Shown: positions 47,490-58,569 of the stretch, piece after piece
Position numbering within the stretch: position 1 is the first letter of the stretch
Layout: each line of letters starts with the position of its first letter
Source of the DNA: Tubiluchus corallicola
Taxonomy: Eukaryota; Priapulida; Priapulimorpha; Priapulimorphida; Tubiluchidae
Direction: 5' to 3'
DNA: 64,000 nt
NCBI GenBank assembly: GCA_030141605.1
Contig: JAQGDQ010001023.1
Span: 1 to 64,000, forward strand
Translations under genes and position numbers: made by a program
The notes under the pieces: generated by a model
The model's input: only the letters and a program-made list of their open reading frames with translations
Databases searched by the model: none
What the model was told of the DNA's origin: nothing

Positions 47490-48820
47490 ATACACCTTGC
47501 ACACATGCCAAGTGTGTACACCTTGCACACATGCCGGCTGTATACACCTTGCACACATGCCAAGTGTGCACACCTTGCACACATGCCGAGCGTATACACC
47601 TTGCACGCATGCCGAGTGTATACACCTTGCACACATGCCGAGTGTATACACCTTGCACACATGCCGAGTGTGCACACCTTGCACACATGCCGAGTGTGTA
47701 CACCTTGCACGCATGCCGAGTGTATACACCTTGCACGCATGCCGAGTGTATACACCTTGCACGCATGCCGAGTGTGTACACCTTGCACGCATGCCGAGTG
47801 TATACACCTTGCACGCATGCCGAGTGTATACACCTTGCACGCATGCCGAGTGTATACACCTTGCACGCATGCCGAGTGTATACACCTTGCACGCATGCCG
47901 AGTGTATACACCTTGCACGCATGCCGAGTGTATACACCTTGCACACATGACGAGTGTATACACCTTGCACGCATGCCGAGTGTATACACCTTGCACACAT
48001 GCCGAGTGTATACACTTTGCACGCATGCCGAGTGTGCACACCTTGCACACATGCCGAGTGTATACACCTTGCACACATGCCGAGTGTGTACACCTTGCAC
48101 ACATGCCGAGTGTGTACACCTTGCACGCATGCCGAGTGTATACACCTTGCACGCATGCCGAGTGTGTACACCTTGCACGCATGCCGAGTGTATACACCTT
48201 GCACGCATGCCGAGTGTATACACCTTGCACACATGCCGAGTGTATACACCTTGCACGCATGCCGAGTGTATACACCTTGCACGCATGCCGAGTGTATACA
48301 CCTTGCACGCATGCCGAGTGTGCACACCTTGCACACATGCCGAGTGTGCACACCTTGCACGCATGCCGAGTGTATACACCTTGCACGCATGCCGAGTGTA
48401 TACACCTTGCACACATGACGAGTGTATACACCTTGCACACATGCCGAGTGTGCACACCTTGCACACATGCCGAGTGTATACACCTTGCACGCATGCCGAG
48501 TGTATACACCTTGCACGCATGCCGAGTGTATACACCTTGCACACATGCCGAGTGTGCACACCTTGCACACATGCCGAGTGTATACACCTTGCACACATGC
48601 CGAGTGTGCACACCTTGCACACATGCCGAGTGTGCACACCTTGCACACATGCCGAGTGTATACACCTTGCACACATGCCGAGTGTGTACACCTTGCACGC
48701 ATGCCGAGTGTGTACACCTTGCACGCATGCCGAGTGTATACACCTTGCACACATGCCGAGTGTATACACCTTGCACACATGACGAGTGTATACACCTTGC
48801 ACACATGCCGAGTGTGTACA
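47490..48820. repeat. 26-bp minisatellite, 51 copies
   Basis: The unit contains CACCTTGCACGCATGCCGAG and TGTATA. From the first CCTTGC (47495) to the last (48795) is 1300 bp, exactly 50 x 26. Units vary at CGCATGCC/CACATGCC and TATACA/TGCACA/TGTACA. The unit is stop-free in all phases of both strands, so open frames up to about 478 codons occur on both strands; none is supported as a gene. Confidence 0.97.
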
Positions 48821-49256
48821 TATCTTAGTAAAGATAATCATTATTGGTAAAAATTTGTTGTAGGCTACAATGATTTGCTTAAAAGTTCTTAAGCTTGTTA
48901 CAGTTGAACTAGTTTACGTTTATGTAAGAAAGTATCCGTTTTATTTAACCACTTAATAGCGGTCTAAATAAGAGACTTTACACCATTATCAATATTGATT
49001 ATCTTTATATTTATATTAGACTATTTATTTAATTCGGTCATAAATTACAAGTACATTTACAATTATAATTACAAAAAATATCTAAAATATATTCATTAAG
49101 AAACAAATACGAGTGTAAAACAATTCATTCAGTCGACGTGTATCATTTTTACCATCATTTTGAATGTGCGGTCTTGTTTCAGTTGTATATAGCTAAACGC
49201 CTGAACTAAACGAATGTCAAATATATAGTCAAACACATAGTCCAAAGACAACACCA

Positions 49257-49447
49257 TAAGTAGCCCAATACATATTTCCAACGTGGTCCAGGTTATTATT
49301 AGTCGCACGTTACTTCGATAAACCCGCGTGCTTGGTTGAAGAACCAGCGTACCATTTTTTGAGTCTTTGGTACGCCACGGTTGGCAATTGAAACCTTGAC
49401 CTTCTTGATGCGAAGCGAGCACGCTACCATTGAGCTACACCTGCCAA
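49257..49447 (-). mobile_element. tRNA-derived SINE, copy 2
   Basis: On the minus strand it begins TGGCAGGTGTAGCTCAATGG (A box), then AAGGTTTCAATTGCC (decayed B box), then a body shared with 23222-23408 (ACCAAAGA, ATGGTACGCTGG, TAATAATAACCTGGAC). Same family and orientation. The sequence 48821-49256 to its left shows nothing recognised. Confidence 0.78.
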
Positions 49448-49534
49448 GATGTCTGAGTTCAGAATACATTTTACATAGAAGTTTCGTGAATTTTGTAACC
49501 ATAACATCCAAGTAAGGGATATTGTCTAGTATTG

Positions 49535-50150
49535 TAATCGCACTGTATTTACCTGACAATGTTTAGCACTGTAATCGCACTGCATTTACCTGACAATGTT
49601 TAGTACTGTAATCGCACTGTATTTACCTGACAATGTTTAGCACTGTAATCGCACTGTATTTACCGGACAATGTTTAGCACTGTAATCGCACTGCATTTAC
49701 CTGACAATGTTTAGTACTGTAATCGCACTGCATTTACCTGACAATGTTTAGTACTGTAATCGCACTGTATTTACCTGACAATGTTTAGCACTGTAATCGC
49801 ACTGCATTTACCTGACAATGTTTAGTACTGTAATCGCACTGTATTTACCTGACAATGTTTAGCACTGTAATCGCACTGCATTTACCTGACAATGTTTAGT
49901 ACTGTAATCGCACTGTATTTAATTGACAATGTTTAGCACTGTAATCGCACTGCATTTACCTGACAATGTTTAGTACTGTAATCGCACTGCATTTACCTGA
50001 CAATGTTTAGTACTGTAATCGCACTGTATTTACCTGACAATGTTTAGCACTGTAATCGCACTGCATTTACCTGACAATGTTTAGCGTGTAATTACACTGC
50101 ATTTACCGGACAATGTTTAACACTGCAATCACACTGTATTTACCGACTAA
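49535..50150. repeat. 37-bp minisatellite with two unit types
   Basis: About 16 units containing CTGTAATCGCACTG and TTACCTGACAATGTTTAG. Units with TGTATTT nearly always end in TTAGCAC and those with TGCATTT in TTAGTAC. The two types alternate over much of the array, giving a 74-bp higher-order period. The last two units are more diverged. Confidence 0.95.
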
Positions 50151-50659
50151 TGTCTAGATCAAAGTAAGCTGCTAAGATAACTAGAAGATTTTGAATTAAC
50201 GTTTCATGCTCTGTGTTGGAACGTTGGAAAGAATCATCGGAACACCGAGTTGAGTCACTTTGCAACTCATATTTCGCAAAATCAATATTTATAGGTGAAA
50301 TCTAAAAATCTTCATATTGCAAAAAACCCACTGAAATCTCGGCTGTTATCACAAGACATAATGCGCTTTTTCTCGTTTCTTGCATCAATAACGCGTGAAG
50401 TAAATATTGTGTACACGGAAATTTTGAGCTTGGAAATGATATTTGCGAGTCACTGAATTGGGTGCTGGAAATACTGCTCACGTATGTTAGTAGAATGATT
50501 TGTAATGAACACATGTAGTCACAATAAACCACTCAGAACATCTCGATTCTGCTTGAATCTTTTAGCTAAGTTGTTTTTGGAATTTATAAAGCAATGAACA
50601 AATAATTTCCGAAACAAGCAGAAATATTCTGTTTGAAATCGGGTAGTTTTGTTGGTTGA

Positions 50660-51437
50660 TGCTGAAAAGTTATGAAACACTGAAGTTTCACCATTCATCC
50701 AATAAATAGAAGCATGAAAAGTTATGAAACACTGAAGTTTCACCATTCATCCAATAAATAGAAGCATGAAAAGTTATGAAACACTGAAGTTTCACCATTC
50801 ATCCAATAAATAGAAGCATGAAAAGTTATGAAACACTGAAGTTTCACCGTTCATCCAATAAATAGAAGCATGAAAAGTTATGAAACACTGAAGTTTCACC
50901 ATTCATCCAATAAATAGAAGCTGAAAAGTTATGAAACACTGAAGTTTCACCATTCATCCAATAAATAGAAGCATGAAAAGTTATGAAACACTGAAGTTTC
51001 ACCATTCATCCAATAAATAGAAGCTGAAAAGTTATGAAACACTGAAGTTTCACCATTCATCCAATAAATAGAAGCTGAAAAGTTATGAAACACTGAAGTT
51101 TCGCCATTCATCCAATAAATAGAAGCTGAAAAGTTATGAAACACTGAAGTTTCACCGTTCATCCAATAAATAGAAGCATGAAAAGTTATGAAACACTGAA
51201 GTTTCACCGTTCATCCAATAAATAGAAGCATGAAAAGTTATGAAACACTGAAGTTTCACCATTCATCCAATAAATAGAAGCATGAAAAGTTATGAAACAC
51301 TGAAGTTTCACCGTTCATCCAATAAATAGAAGCATGAAAAGTTATGAAACACTGAAGTTTCACCGTTCATCCAATAAATAGAAGCATGAAAAGTTATGAA
51401 ACACTGAAGTTTCACCATTCATCCAATAAATAGAAGC
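50660..51437. repeat. 52-bp minisatellite, about 15 copies
   Basis: The unit contains AAAGTTATGAAACACTGAAG and TTTCACCATTCATCC. Some units lack the AT of GCATGAAAAG, giving 50 bp. Each unit holds TGAAAC-ACTGAA-GTTTCA, a six-base-pair stem with a six-base loop. It directly abuts a retrotransposon fragment on its right. Confidence 0.95.
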
Positions 51438-51479
51438 ATACTTAATAGGCGCTAATAGTAATGCTTTATATATTGCTAC

Positions 51480-52150
51480 AACAGTTTTCAAATTTAATCC
51501 TTTGTAATCTAATGAACATTTGTTTTTAATACAAAACTATGTGCTCCAAACAAATTTTTTAACTGATTCAACGTGCTTTGCAAAATTCATATTCTTATCA
51601 ATTACAACATCTAACATAGTGCTGCAGTCAACATTACAGATATCTTTGTTACTAGTTTTTAGGTCACTTGTCTGACTGAGGATGCGTTCATCCCAACCAA
51701 TAGGTATAAGCTCTGTTTTATTAGGAGAGGTGTTTATATCTAGTCTCCACTTACGACACCACAAATAAATTTCAGCGCAACACTTTGTGCTACAGTATAG
51801 CAATTGTCAGAGGTTTCCTCACCTACAACAATTATCGGTAAAACTTATAAACATCAATATTATTAGTAATCATTTTAATAACATCAAACGTACTTGAAAC
51901 ATATACAATAAACAAGAGGGGCAAAATTTCAGAGCCTTGTGGGGTTCCAATGCTACACTTAACGTCACCAGACAAACATTTACCTATTTTCAGATTTACA
52001 GTTCTATTGTAGAGGAAGTCCTTTATTAAACTAAGGAAGTTTTCTTTGATGTTTGCTTGAAGTAGTTGATATGGCACCACCCGCTATGACGTCTGCTTGA
52101 AGTAGTTGATATGGCACCACCCGCTATCAAATGCCTTTTTGAAGTCACAG
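51480..52150 (-). mobile_element. Non-LTR retrotransposon fragment
   Basis: The minus strand has, in order, KAFDSGWCHINYF (52150-52090), LIKDFLYNRTVNLKIGKCL and GTPQGSEILPLLFIVYV, then WCRKWRLDINTSPNKTE and MNFAKHVESVKK. Frameshifts separate the parts. WCxKWRLxINTxPxKTE and FAKHxxxVxKKVW are shared with the copy at 27.7-30.0 kb, so both belong to one family in opposite orientations. A tandem duplication of about 38 bp (52083-52128) interrupts the catalytic region. Confidence 0.82.
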
Positions 52151-52790
52151 CAGACAGCCAGAGACAGGAGAATGAAAAAGAGAGACACGCAGATAGAGAA
52201 GCAATCAAATATCATGCACTCACTTTTATTCACTCACAGCGATTATGTTCTTTCACATCTTTCACATTCACAGGGCAAACCTGATCCAGTCGTATATTAA
52301 AACACACTATTCGTATGAATGCATCGCAAGGATTATTGCCATTTTGAAAGCAGCAAGCGTTGAATATTACAAAGCGAGTCGCAATTTCTTTGTTCTTCTA
52401 AACTATTCAGAACATAATAAATGCATTCTGGGGAACTTATTGAACGTAAGACCTAGCTTTATTATCAACTTCCTTTCTTCCAAGTCTTAGATGTAGTAAC
52501 ATTAATGATTGTCCTGATTTAATCAGTCGACACCAGATGGCTGCACGGTGTGTTATCATTTATTTTCTTACATGACACGTTTGTTTCTTCTCTCACGACC
52601 GGCTCAAACGATACAGTTTAGCCATTGATAAAGTTATATACCAACTAACTGAACCTCGAAATTAGACGTTTGTACAATTTGACGTTTAAAGAGTGTCTAT
52701 TCAAAGGAGTAAAAATGGTTTCAAAATTAGTATAAATCTCAAGTATAGTAAAACTAATGCAAGCTTTTTTGTTTATCCAAGGAAATAACA
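52151..52790. other. Nothing recognised
   Basis: No domain, repeat or RNA gene was seen on either strand. Confidence 0.45.
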
Positions 52791-52794
52791 TACA

Positions 52795-53572
52795 CATAGA
52801 TATCTATAGACATGGATAATAACAGATAACAGATATAGATAATAGACAAAATGTAGACATAGACATAGATAGTGCACATAGATAACAAACAGAGATGTAG
52901 ACATAGACATAGATGACAGACAGAGATGTAGATATAGACATAGATAATAGACAAAAATGTAGACATAGACATAGATAATGCACATAGATAACAGACAGAG
53001 ATGTAGACATAGACATAGATAGTGCACATAGATAACAAACAGAGATGTAGACATAGACATAGATGACAGACAGAGATGTAGATATAGACATAGATAATAG
53101 ACAAAAATGTAGACATAGACATAGATAATGCACATAGATAACAGACAGAGATGTAGACATAGACATAGATAGTGCACATAGATAACAAACAGAGATGTAG
53201 ACATAGACATAGATGACAGACAGAGATGTAGATATAGACATAGATAATAGACAAAAATGTAGACATAGACATAGATAATGCACATAGATAACAGACAGAG
53301 ATGTAGACATAGACATAGATAATGCACATAGATAACAGACAGAGATGTAGACATAGACATAGATAACAGACAAAGATGTAGACATAGACATAGATAATGC
53401 ACATAGATAACAGACAAAGATGTAGACATAGACATAGATAATGCACATAGATAACAGACAAAGATGTAGACATAGACATAGATAATGCACATAGATAACA
53501 GACAAAGATGTAGACATAGACATAGATAATGCACATAGATAACAGACAAAGATGTGGACATATATAGAGATA
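52795..53572. repeat. GACATA/GATA-rich array with 150-bp and 44-bp periods
   Basis: Short GACATA and GATA units are organised at two higher levels. A 150-bp block recurs with AGTGCACATAGATAAC at 52871, 53021 and 53171. Then about six 44-bp units (AATGCACATAGATAACAGAC...) follow from 53278. Long minus-strand open frames are by-products. Confidence 0.93.
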
Positions 53573-54529
53573 ATAGAAACAGGCAGAGACAGAGACGTCG
53601 ACATAGAGATTTTTTAATAGGTTTGATTTACGAAATAATTCAAATCATATTTCTGTTTCCACAAAAAGTTATAGTTTGCCAGAAAAACACAAAAAAAATA
53701 AATCACATACTTATAATTTGCAGTTTATTTTTTGTTCGGTTGTTTGCTGCGTTTTGTCGCGAGTCGCAGCTGGTCGCACGCGACTGCACGAATTTATTCA
53801 TTGCAGCTTTCTGGTCAATTATTCAATAACAATGGTTTGTCAAGGGCAGATGGTGTTTGCTTAAGCCACTGACGAAGTGTGGACAACTGATTGAATTAGT
53901 ATCGCCTATCATGCTCTCTATTAATTATCAGCAAACAGTTGTCATACTTGGATTTTCAAACAGCAAACGTTCCGATTTCGGTCACTATGTTCAATGAAGG
54001 CGTTTGGTAAGTCAAATTCGCGTTTCGCACCAAAAACTCGAAAATTATTAGATATTAACTGACCTGACAGAATATCCAATGATACCGCTGTACCCACGCA
54101 TGAGCTCACCAATGTGTGAATTACATCACAACTGAACACCACTGAACTGGGATGTACAGCATCGGTTTTTTTTCTGCAACGCATTTCTGAGATGCAGGCG
54201 CTAGTGCCCATCTAATTAGCGAATGGTGAAAGGCATATAAATAACTAGTGGCGCGAATTGTGTGGTAACATTTTTTCACTTGAATCACTTTTTAAAAACT
54301 AGCAAGTACCCCATAGTTACTGCCGAGGTAGCGCTAATGTAGCAACTGCTTAACCACGATTCTCTTTACATGATTTCATTTATTTACGTATTTTGTTCAC
54401 AATTAATAGTAAAATGTTATAAAGACAGTATAGATAAAACATGTTGATAAAATGTATGCAAAAACAATATTTACAAGAGCGTAATAAAAGTACACTATAA
54501 CAAAAGAAATTTCTTAGAGTTCAAAAGTG
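53573..54529. other. Unrecognised, with third copy of a dispersed repeat
   Basis: The segment 54105-54260 shares CGCTAGTGCCCATCTAA and flanking sequence with 36110-36260. An overlapping minus-strand open frame (53942-54211) has no recognisable domain. Nothing else was seen. Confidence 0.4.
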
Positions 54530-54808
54530 AATGTCCGAAGATTAAGATGCCTAGGACATCCTCTAAGATTACCATATGAAGCTCCAGTAGGAATGGCTCA
54601 AAAGGAAGCCTTGAAATCTGGCAAAAAACCATCTGGCAAACCTAAAACAACTTGGATAGCTAAGATAAATTAAGATGTTAAACAACTTCAACCAAATCTA
54701 TCTTTAAGAGTAGAAGAACTTAAGCTGTTAGCTGCAGATAGAAGTGGGTTAAATTTTCTAATAAATCTTGATACCTCAATGCCTACAATAGGTGGAATGA
54801 GATTTTGA
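54530..54808 (+). mobile_element. Retrotransposon C-terminal remnant
   Basis: The plus strand reads GHPLRLPYEAPVGMAQKEAL, KSGKKPSGKPKTTWIAKIN, stop, DVKQL..., LRVEELKLLAADRSGL. The order 'LGH.xR...  GxxxxGxPxxxW...D...L.xxA.DRxxW' is the C-terminal tail of many RTE/L1-like elements. One in-frame stop breaks it. Only the tail is present. Confidence 0.65.
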
Positions 54809-56395
54809 AGAAGATCAAACCACATGAACGACTTATGTGTGCCTATATGGTACAAGTCTTCATGACTGTTATGTGTGCTTCGATGTCTAACAGTCAAACT
54901 AATAATTTCCATACCATAGCAGTGAAACCATCCAGGGATAAAACACGCACACACTAAGTCAGGGTTTACAGTCACAAGCTCATATGTAAGCCATATTACA
55001 TTCGTTATGTTGCGATTTAGAATCAACAGCTATAATTATGTTTATAATGCGCGATGAGTTTAAGACAGGTCGCTACTGTAAGGCTACGTAAACTGCCCAG
55101 GCCAGAATTAACTAACCGATAACAACACAATCTTCATAAACCGAAAAGATTCTTCAAACGCTTATAGCTTACGTATGACGACAAATTAATAACGTCTTAC
55201 ATTGATGAACAAAGCTATTAATCGAATGTAAAAAGGACGGGATAGAGTTCTCTTGTCAAATGAGATTTCTCTTTTTGAAACTCTCTATGTAGATCTTGTC
55301 CGTTTAGTTGACCTACTTGCCATCCAGTGGACGTATCTTGATCTTGTATGATTCTAGCAAACAAGTGAAATTTAGTACTTCGTTTAGCAGAGGTTTCACA
55401 GTGAGCGAAGAGTTGAAAACCATTTATATGGTAAGTAGTGTTTTTGGTAAGAAGATCGTCTTCTAAGTGTTTGACTGTTTTATCATCGTTGTCGTCGTCG
55501 TCATCATCATCACCATCACATCACTACTATCATCATCGTCATCATGATCATCATCACCACCACCATCATCATGACTGCCATGGCATGGTGAAGTTCACAG
55601 TTGTTTTCCGAGTGTACACACAAGTTTCATTTCACGCCTCTATCCTGAACACAAACTCCTGTATCAAAAGCCCAGTTTTCAGTGCGCAATAACGATATTC
55701 TTCCTGTTTAATTCGATGTCTTTTATGGACACTCACGGTTTTCAAATTGTCTTGCAAAATGGTAAATCTTGGATATCAAAAATTTTGTTCAGCAATTGAA
55801 ACTAGATTGCCGTTTTCGCTTGGCAAATTCTTCAAATGAGAAAACGTTTGCGAGGGAAATTGTGCAGCCAAGTAGAAGTTGATGAAATGTCCACAGTTCA
55901 CGCTCCTGGGAATGAACTAAATTTGTTTCTTAACATTTCTCTTTAAATAGCAGAGCTAAAAACGTTTATCGGTTATCTGACTCATGGTTTAATGGCCAAT
56001 TGTAAACAGTCATAATTTGATGACAGAATCCGACATATTTATTACTTCAAAATAATATAATGCGTTTATTATATTATAATATGTGATGAATAAAGCGTCT
56101 CAACTTTGCTGGAGTTATTTCTGGAATATAAATTTTACATGCACAGTGAATACTTCTTTTTTTAAATAAATGTAATCAATGGACAAAATTGTACTATTTG
56201 TATTAATTTAGAATTAGCATGAAATATTGATCATTAAAGCACTAATTGTGTGCAAAGTAAACAGACAATATAAGAATTATTTACTATGTGGTGTTTAAAC
56301 TGCAAACACTCGCACAAGGTAATGCTTATATTGCCTAAATTTTATACATACATGTACATTTCAAGCATTAATGTTATAGTCTTACGTTAATCACA
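54809..56395. other. Mostly unrecognised
   Basis: An ATC/GTC/ACC trinucleotide tract lies at 55485-55575. Otherwise AT-rich sequence without recognisable exons or elements. Intron of the large LRR gene. Confidence 0.45.
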
Positions 56396-56515
56396 GTCTA
56401 CGGCCATATCACGTTGAAAACACCTGTTCTCGTTTGATCACCGAAGTTAAGCAACGTAGACCCTGGTTAGTACTTGGATGGATGACCGCCTAGGAATACC
56501 AGGTGCTGTAGGCTT
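56396..56515 (+). rRNA. 5S rRNA-like sequence (head of the SINE)
   Basis: A full-length, 120-base match to the 5S consensus, including the pol III internal control region. Several substitutions in helix positions (for example ATCAC for ACCAC) and the missing terminator argue against a functional ribosomal gene. It is best seen as the SINE promoter module. Confidence 0.7.
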
Positions 56516-56751
56516 GCGGGATGCCCACACTGTGTCTCGACACTAGGCGGCAGCTCTTGCAGCCAACCTGGTGCCAAACGTATCGCTCCGCTTTCCTTTG
56601 GACTACACCAGGGAGGAAGAGAGGGGGTTCCTGCGGTCTGGGCAACTCAGGCACAGTCGACGATGCAGCTCCATCAATGTGATCAATAACTAACTCTCTT
56701 GGCGCACACTCCATTGTCTTCCGAGACAGAAGGATGCCAACAACAACAACT
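56396..56751 (+). mobile_element. 5S rRNA-derived SINE (SINE3-type)
   Basis: The first 120 bases (56396-56515) match metazoan 5S rRNA end to end: GTCTACGGCCATATCAC, CTGGTTAGTACTTGGATGG, GACCGCCTAGGAATACC, GTGCTGTAGGCTT. There is no T-run terminator afterward. Instead about 235 bases of unrelated body follow and end in (AAC)4. A 7-bp direct repeat TTAATCA flanks the unit at 56387-56393 and 56752-56758, the mark of retroposition. The internal pol III promoter looks intact. A 5S gene with unusual spacer is the alternative, less likely given the target duplication and tail. Confidence 0.75.
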
Positions 56752-56759
56752 TTAATCAT

Positions 56760-57732
56760 GTCATGGTTGAACTTTAAGTTATTCCAATTTTAACAATTTT
56801 ATAAATCAATTTAAAAAAATTATCGTGTCGTGACTGCAAATTTTACATTCTGAAAATCGCAGTCAAAAATGACTCCACCAGTTGACAGATGTCATTTAAT
56901 GATGACGCAATCATTATAACATTTTCCATCTAACTTTCTGAGGAAGATGAACAGTATGCTACAAACGTATTGCTGCAGGCGCATGCGCACTGCGTACTTC
57001 CCTCAACCCTGATGATAATTTCCCAGCGACAGATTCTGTAGTTCAAAGCAGGTGTACAGGCTCAACACGGCAGATTCTCACCGCAGCCTCTTCCAGACAC
57101 TTATAAATCTTGTCATACAAGCCAGACACCAGCTTAATATATTGTTTTGTGAAGGGACGGCAATCTACTCATCAAAGATAATGACCTAAAATGATCACCT
57201 AATATGGCGCGTACGTTTCATCCTCGCTTAGACTATACACGTTCTCTCGTCGAGAGAGCCGTGGCAGCGTGACAAATGTCAAAAGTTTTTTTAGTGGTGA
57301 TCCATCCATCTACCAAATAAAGCTCGAACTTTGCTTGCTAAAATCACACACCGTGACACCTCAGCGATTCGTCGCCAAAACAAACACTTGAATTTTGTTA
57401 CCTCTCATTCTTTTCTTTTTTATTTCACATCCCTAATTATCTTCAGGGAAGAAAAATCGTCCTTTACTTCGTTTGTCATACTATTTGTTCCTAGTTCTGC
57501 TTTATCATCTATAACCATTTCGGACAGTTCGCCAAATCTTCTCTTTTCTTCGTCCATTTTTCTTCATTATTGTCAGCAAACGTGCAACTCTGGCTAGCAC
57601 CTTCCTCTTAATGATGAGTAAAGTAATTAGCCTCAGCTTTATGTCAAGTGTGTAATGCACTAGTAAGACAGAGTAATGACTGGTTACAAGTCATTTTCCT
57701 CCGTTTAATGGGTAAAAAAGAAACACCTTAGA
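56760..57732. other. Nothing recognised
   Basis: No domain or repeat was seen. A small hairpin CTCTCGTCGAGAG lies at about 57244-57256. Confidence 0.4.
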
Positions 57733-58405
57733 TTACTAAGCAACAAACCGTGTGCACTTCAACATACACCGGAACTACTAAGCAACAAACCGTGTGCACT
57801 TCGACATACACCGGAACTACTAAGCAACAAACCGTGTGCACTTCGACATACACCGGAACTACTAAGCAACAAACCGTGTGCACTTCGACATACACCGGAA
57901 CTACTAAGCAACAAACCGTGTGCACTTCGACATACACCGGAACTACTAAGCAACAAACCGTGTGCACTTCGACATACACCGGAACTACTAAGCAACAAAC
58001 CGTGTGCACTTCGACATACACCGGAACTACTAAGCAACAAACCGTGTGCACTTCGACATACACCGGAACTACTAAGCAACAAACCGTGTGCACTTCGACA
58101 TACACCGGAACTACTAAGCAACAAACCGTGTGCACTTCGACATACACCGGAACTACTAAGCAACAAACCGTGTGCACTTCGACATACACCGGAACTACTA
58201 AGCAACAAACCGTGTGCACTTCGACATGCACCGGAACTACTAAGCAACAAACCGTGTGCACTACGACATACACCGGAACTACTAAGCAACAAACCGTGTG
58301 CACTTCGACATACACTGGAATTACTAAGCAACAAACCGTGTGCACTTCGACATACACTGGAATTACTAAGCAACAAACCGTGTGCACTTCGACATACACT
58401 GGAAC
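57733..58405. repeat. 42-bp minisatellite, 16 copies
   Basis: The unit contains GGAACTACTAAGCAACAAAC and CGTGTGCACTTCGACATACA. ACCGTGTGC recurs from 57747 to 58377, exactly 15 x 42 bp, with almost no substitutions, so it is among the most homogeneous arrays here. Because 42 is divisible by three, 14-residue periodic frames stay open on both strands; no gene support. Confidence 0.97.
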
Positions 58406-58465
58406 AACTTTTCATATGTCACTCACAACGGAATTTTAGATGTTCAACATCAGTTTATTACAAGT

Positions 58466-58556
58466 AGTGGTGGTGGTGGTGGTGGTGGTGGTGGTGTGCT
58501 GGTGGTGGTGGTGTGCTGCTGCTGCTGGTGGTGGTGGTGGTGGTGTGCTGGTGGTA
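58466..58556. repeat. (GGT)n / (GCT)n trinucleotide tract
   Basis: GGT repeats interrupted by GCT and GTGCT, 60 bp after the 42-bp array. Confidence 0.92.
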
Positions 58557-58569
58557 AGAGTAGTAGTAC

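Noticed and set aside
47346-48850. Open frames up to 478 codons (CTPCTHAE / ARCIHSACVQ repeats)
   Set aside because: A 26-bp stop-free unit gives long frames on both strands; the flanks lack coding features.
52754-53604. Minus-strand frames of about 260 codons rich in YVYI/CLLS
   Set aside because: By-product of the GACATA/GATA repeat; present in all three phases.
56396-56515. Functional 5S rRNA gene
   Set aside because: No T-run terminator, a SINE-like body and (AAC)4 tail follow, and the unit is flanked by TTAATCA duplications.
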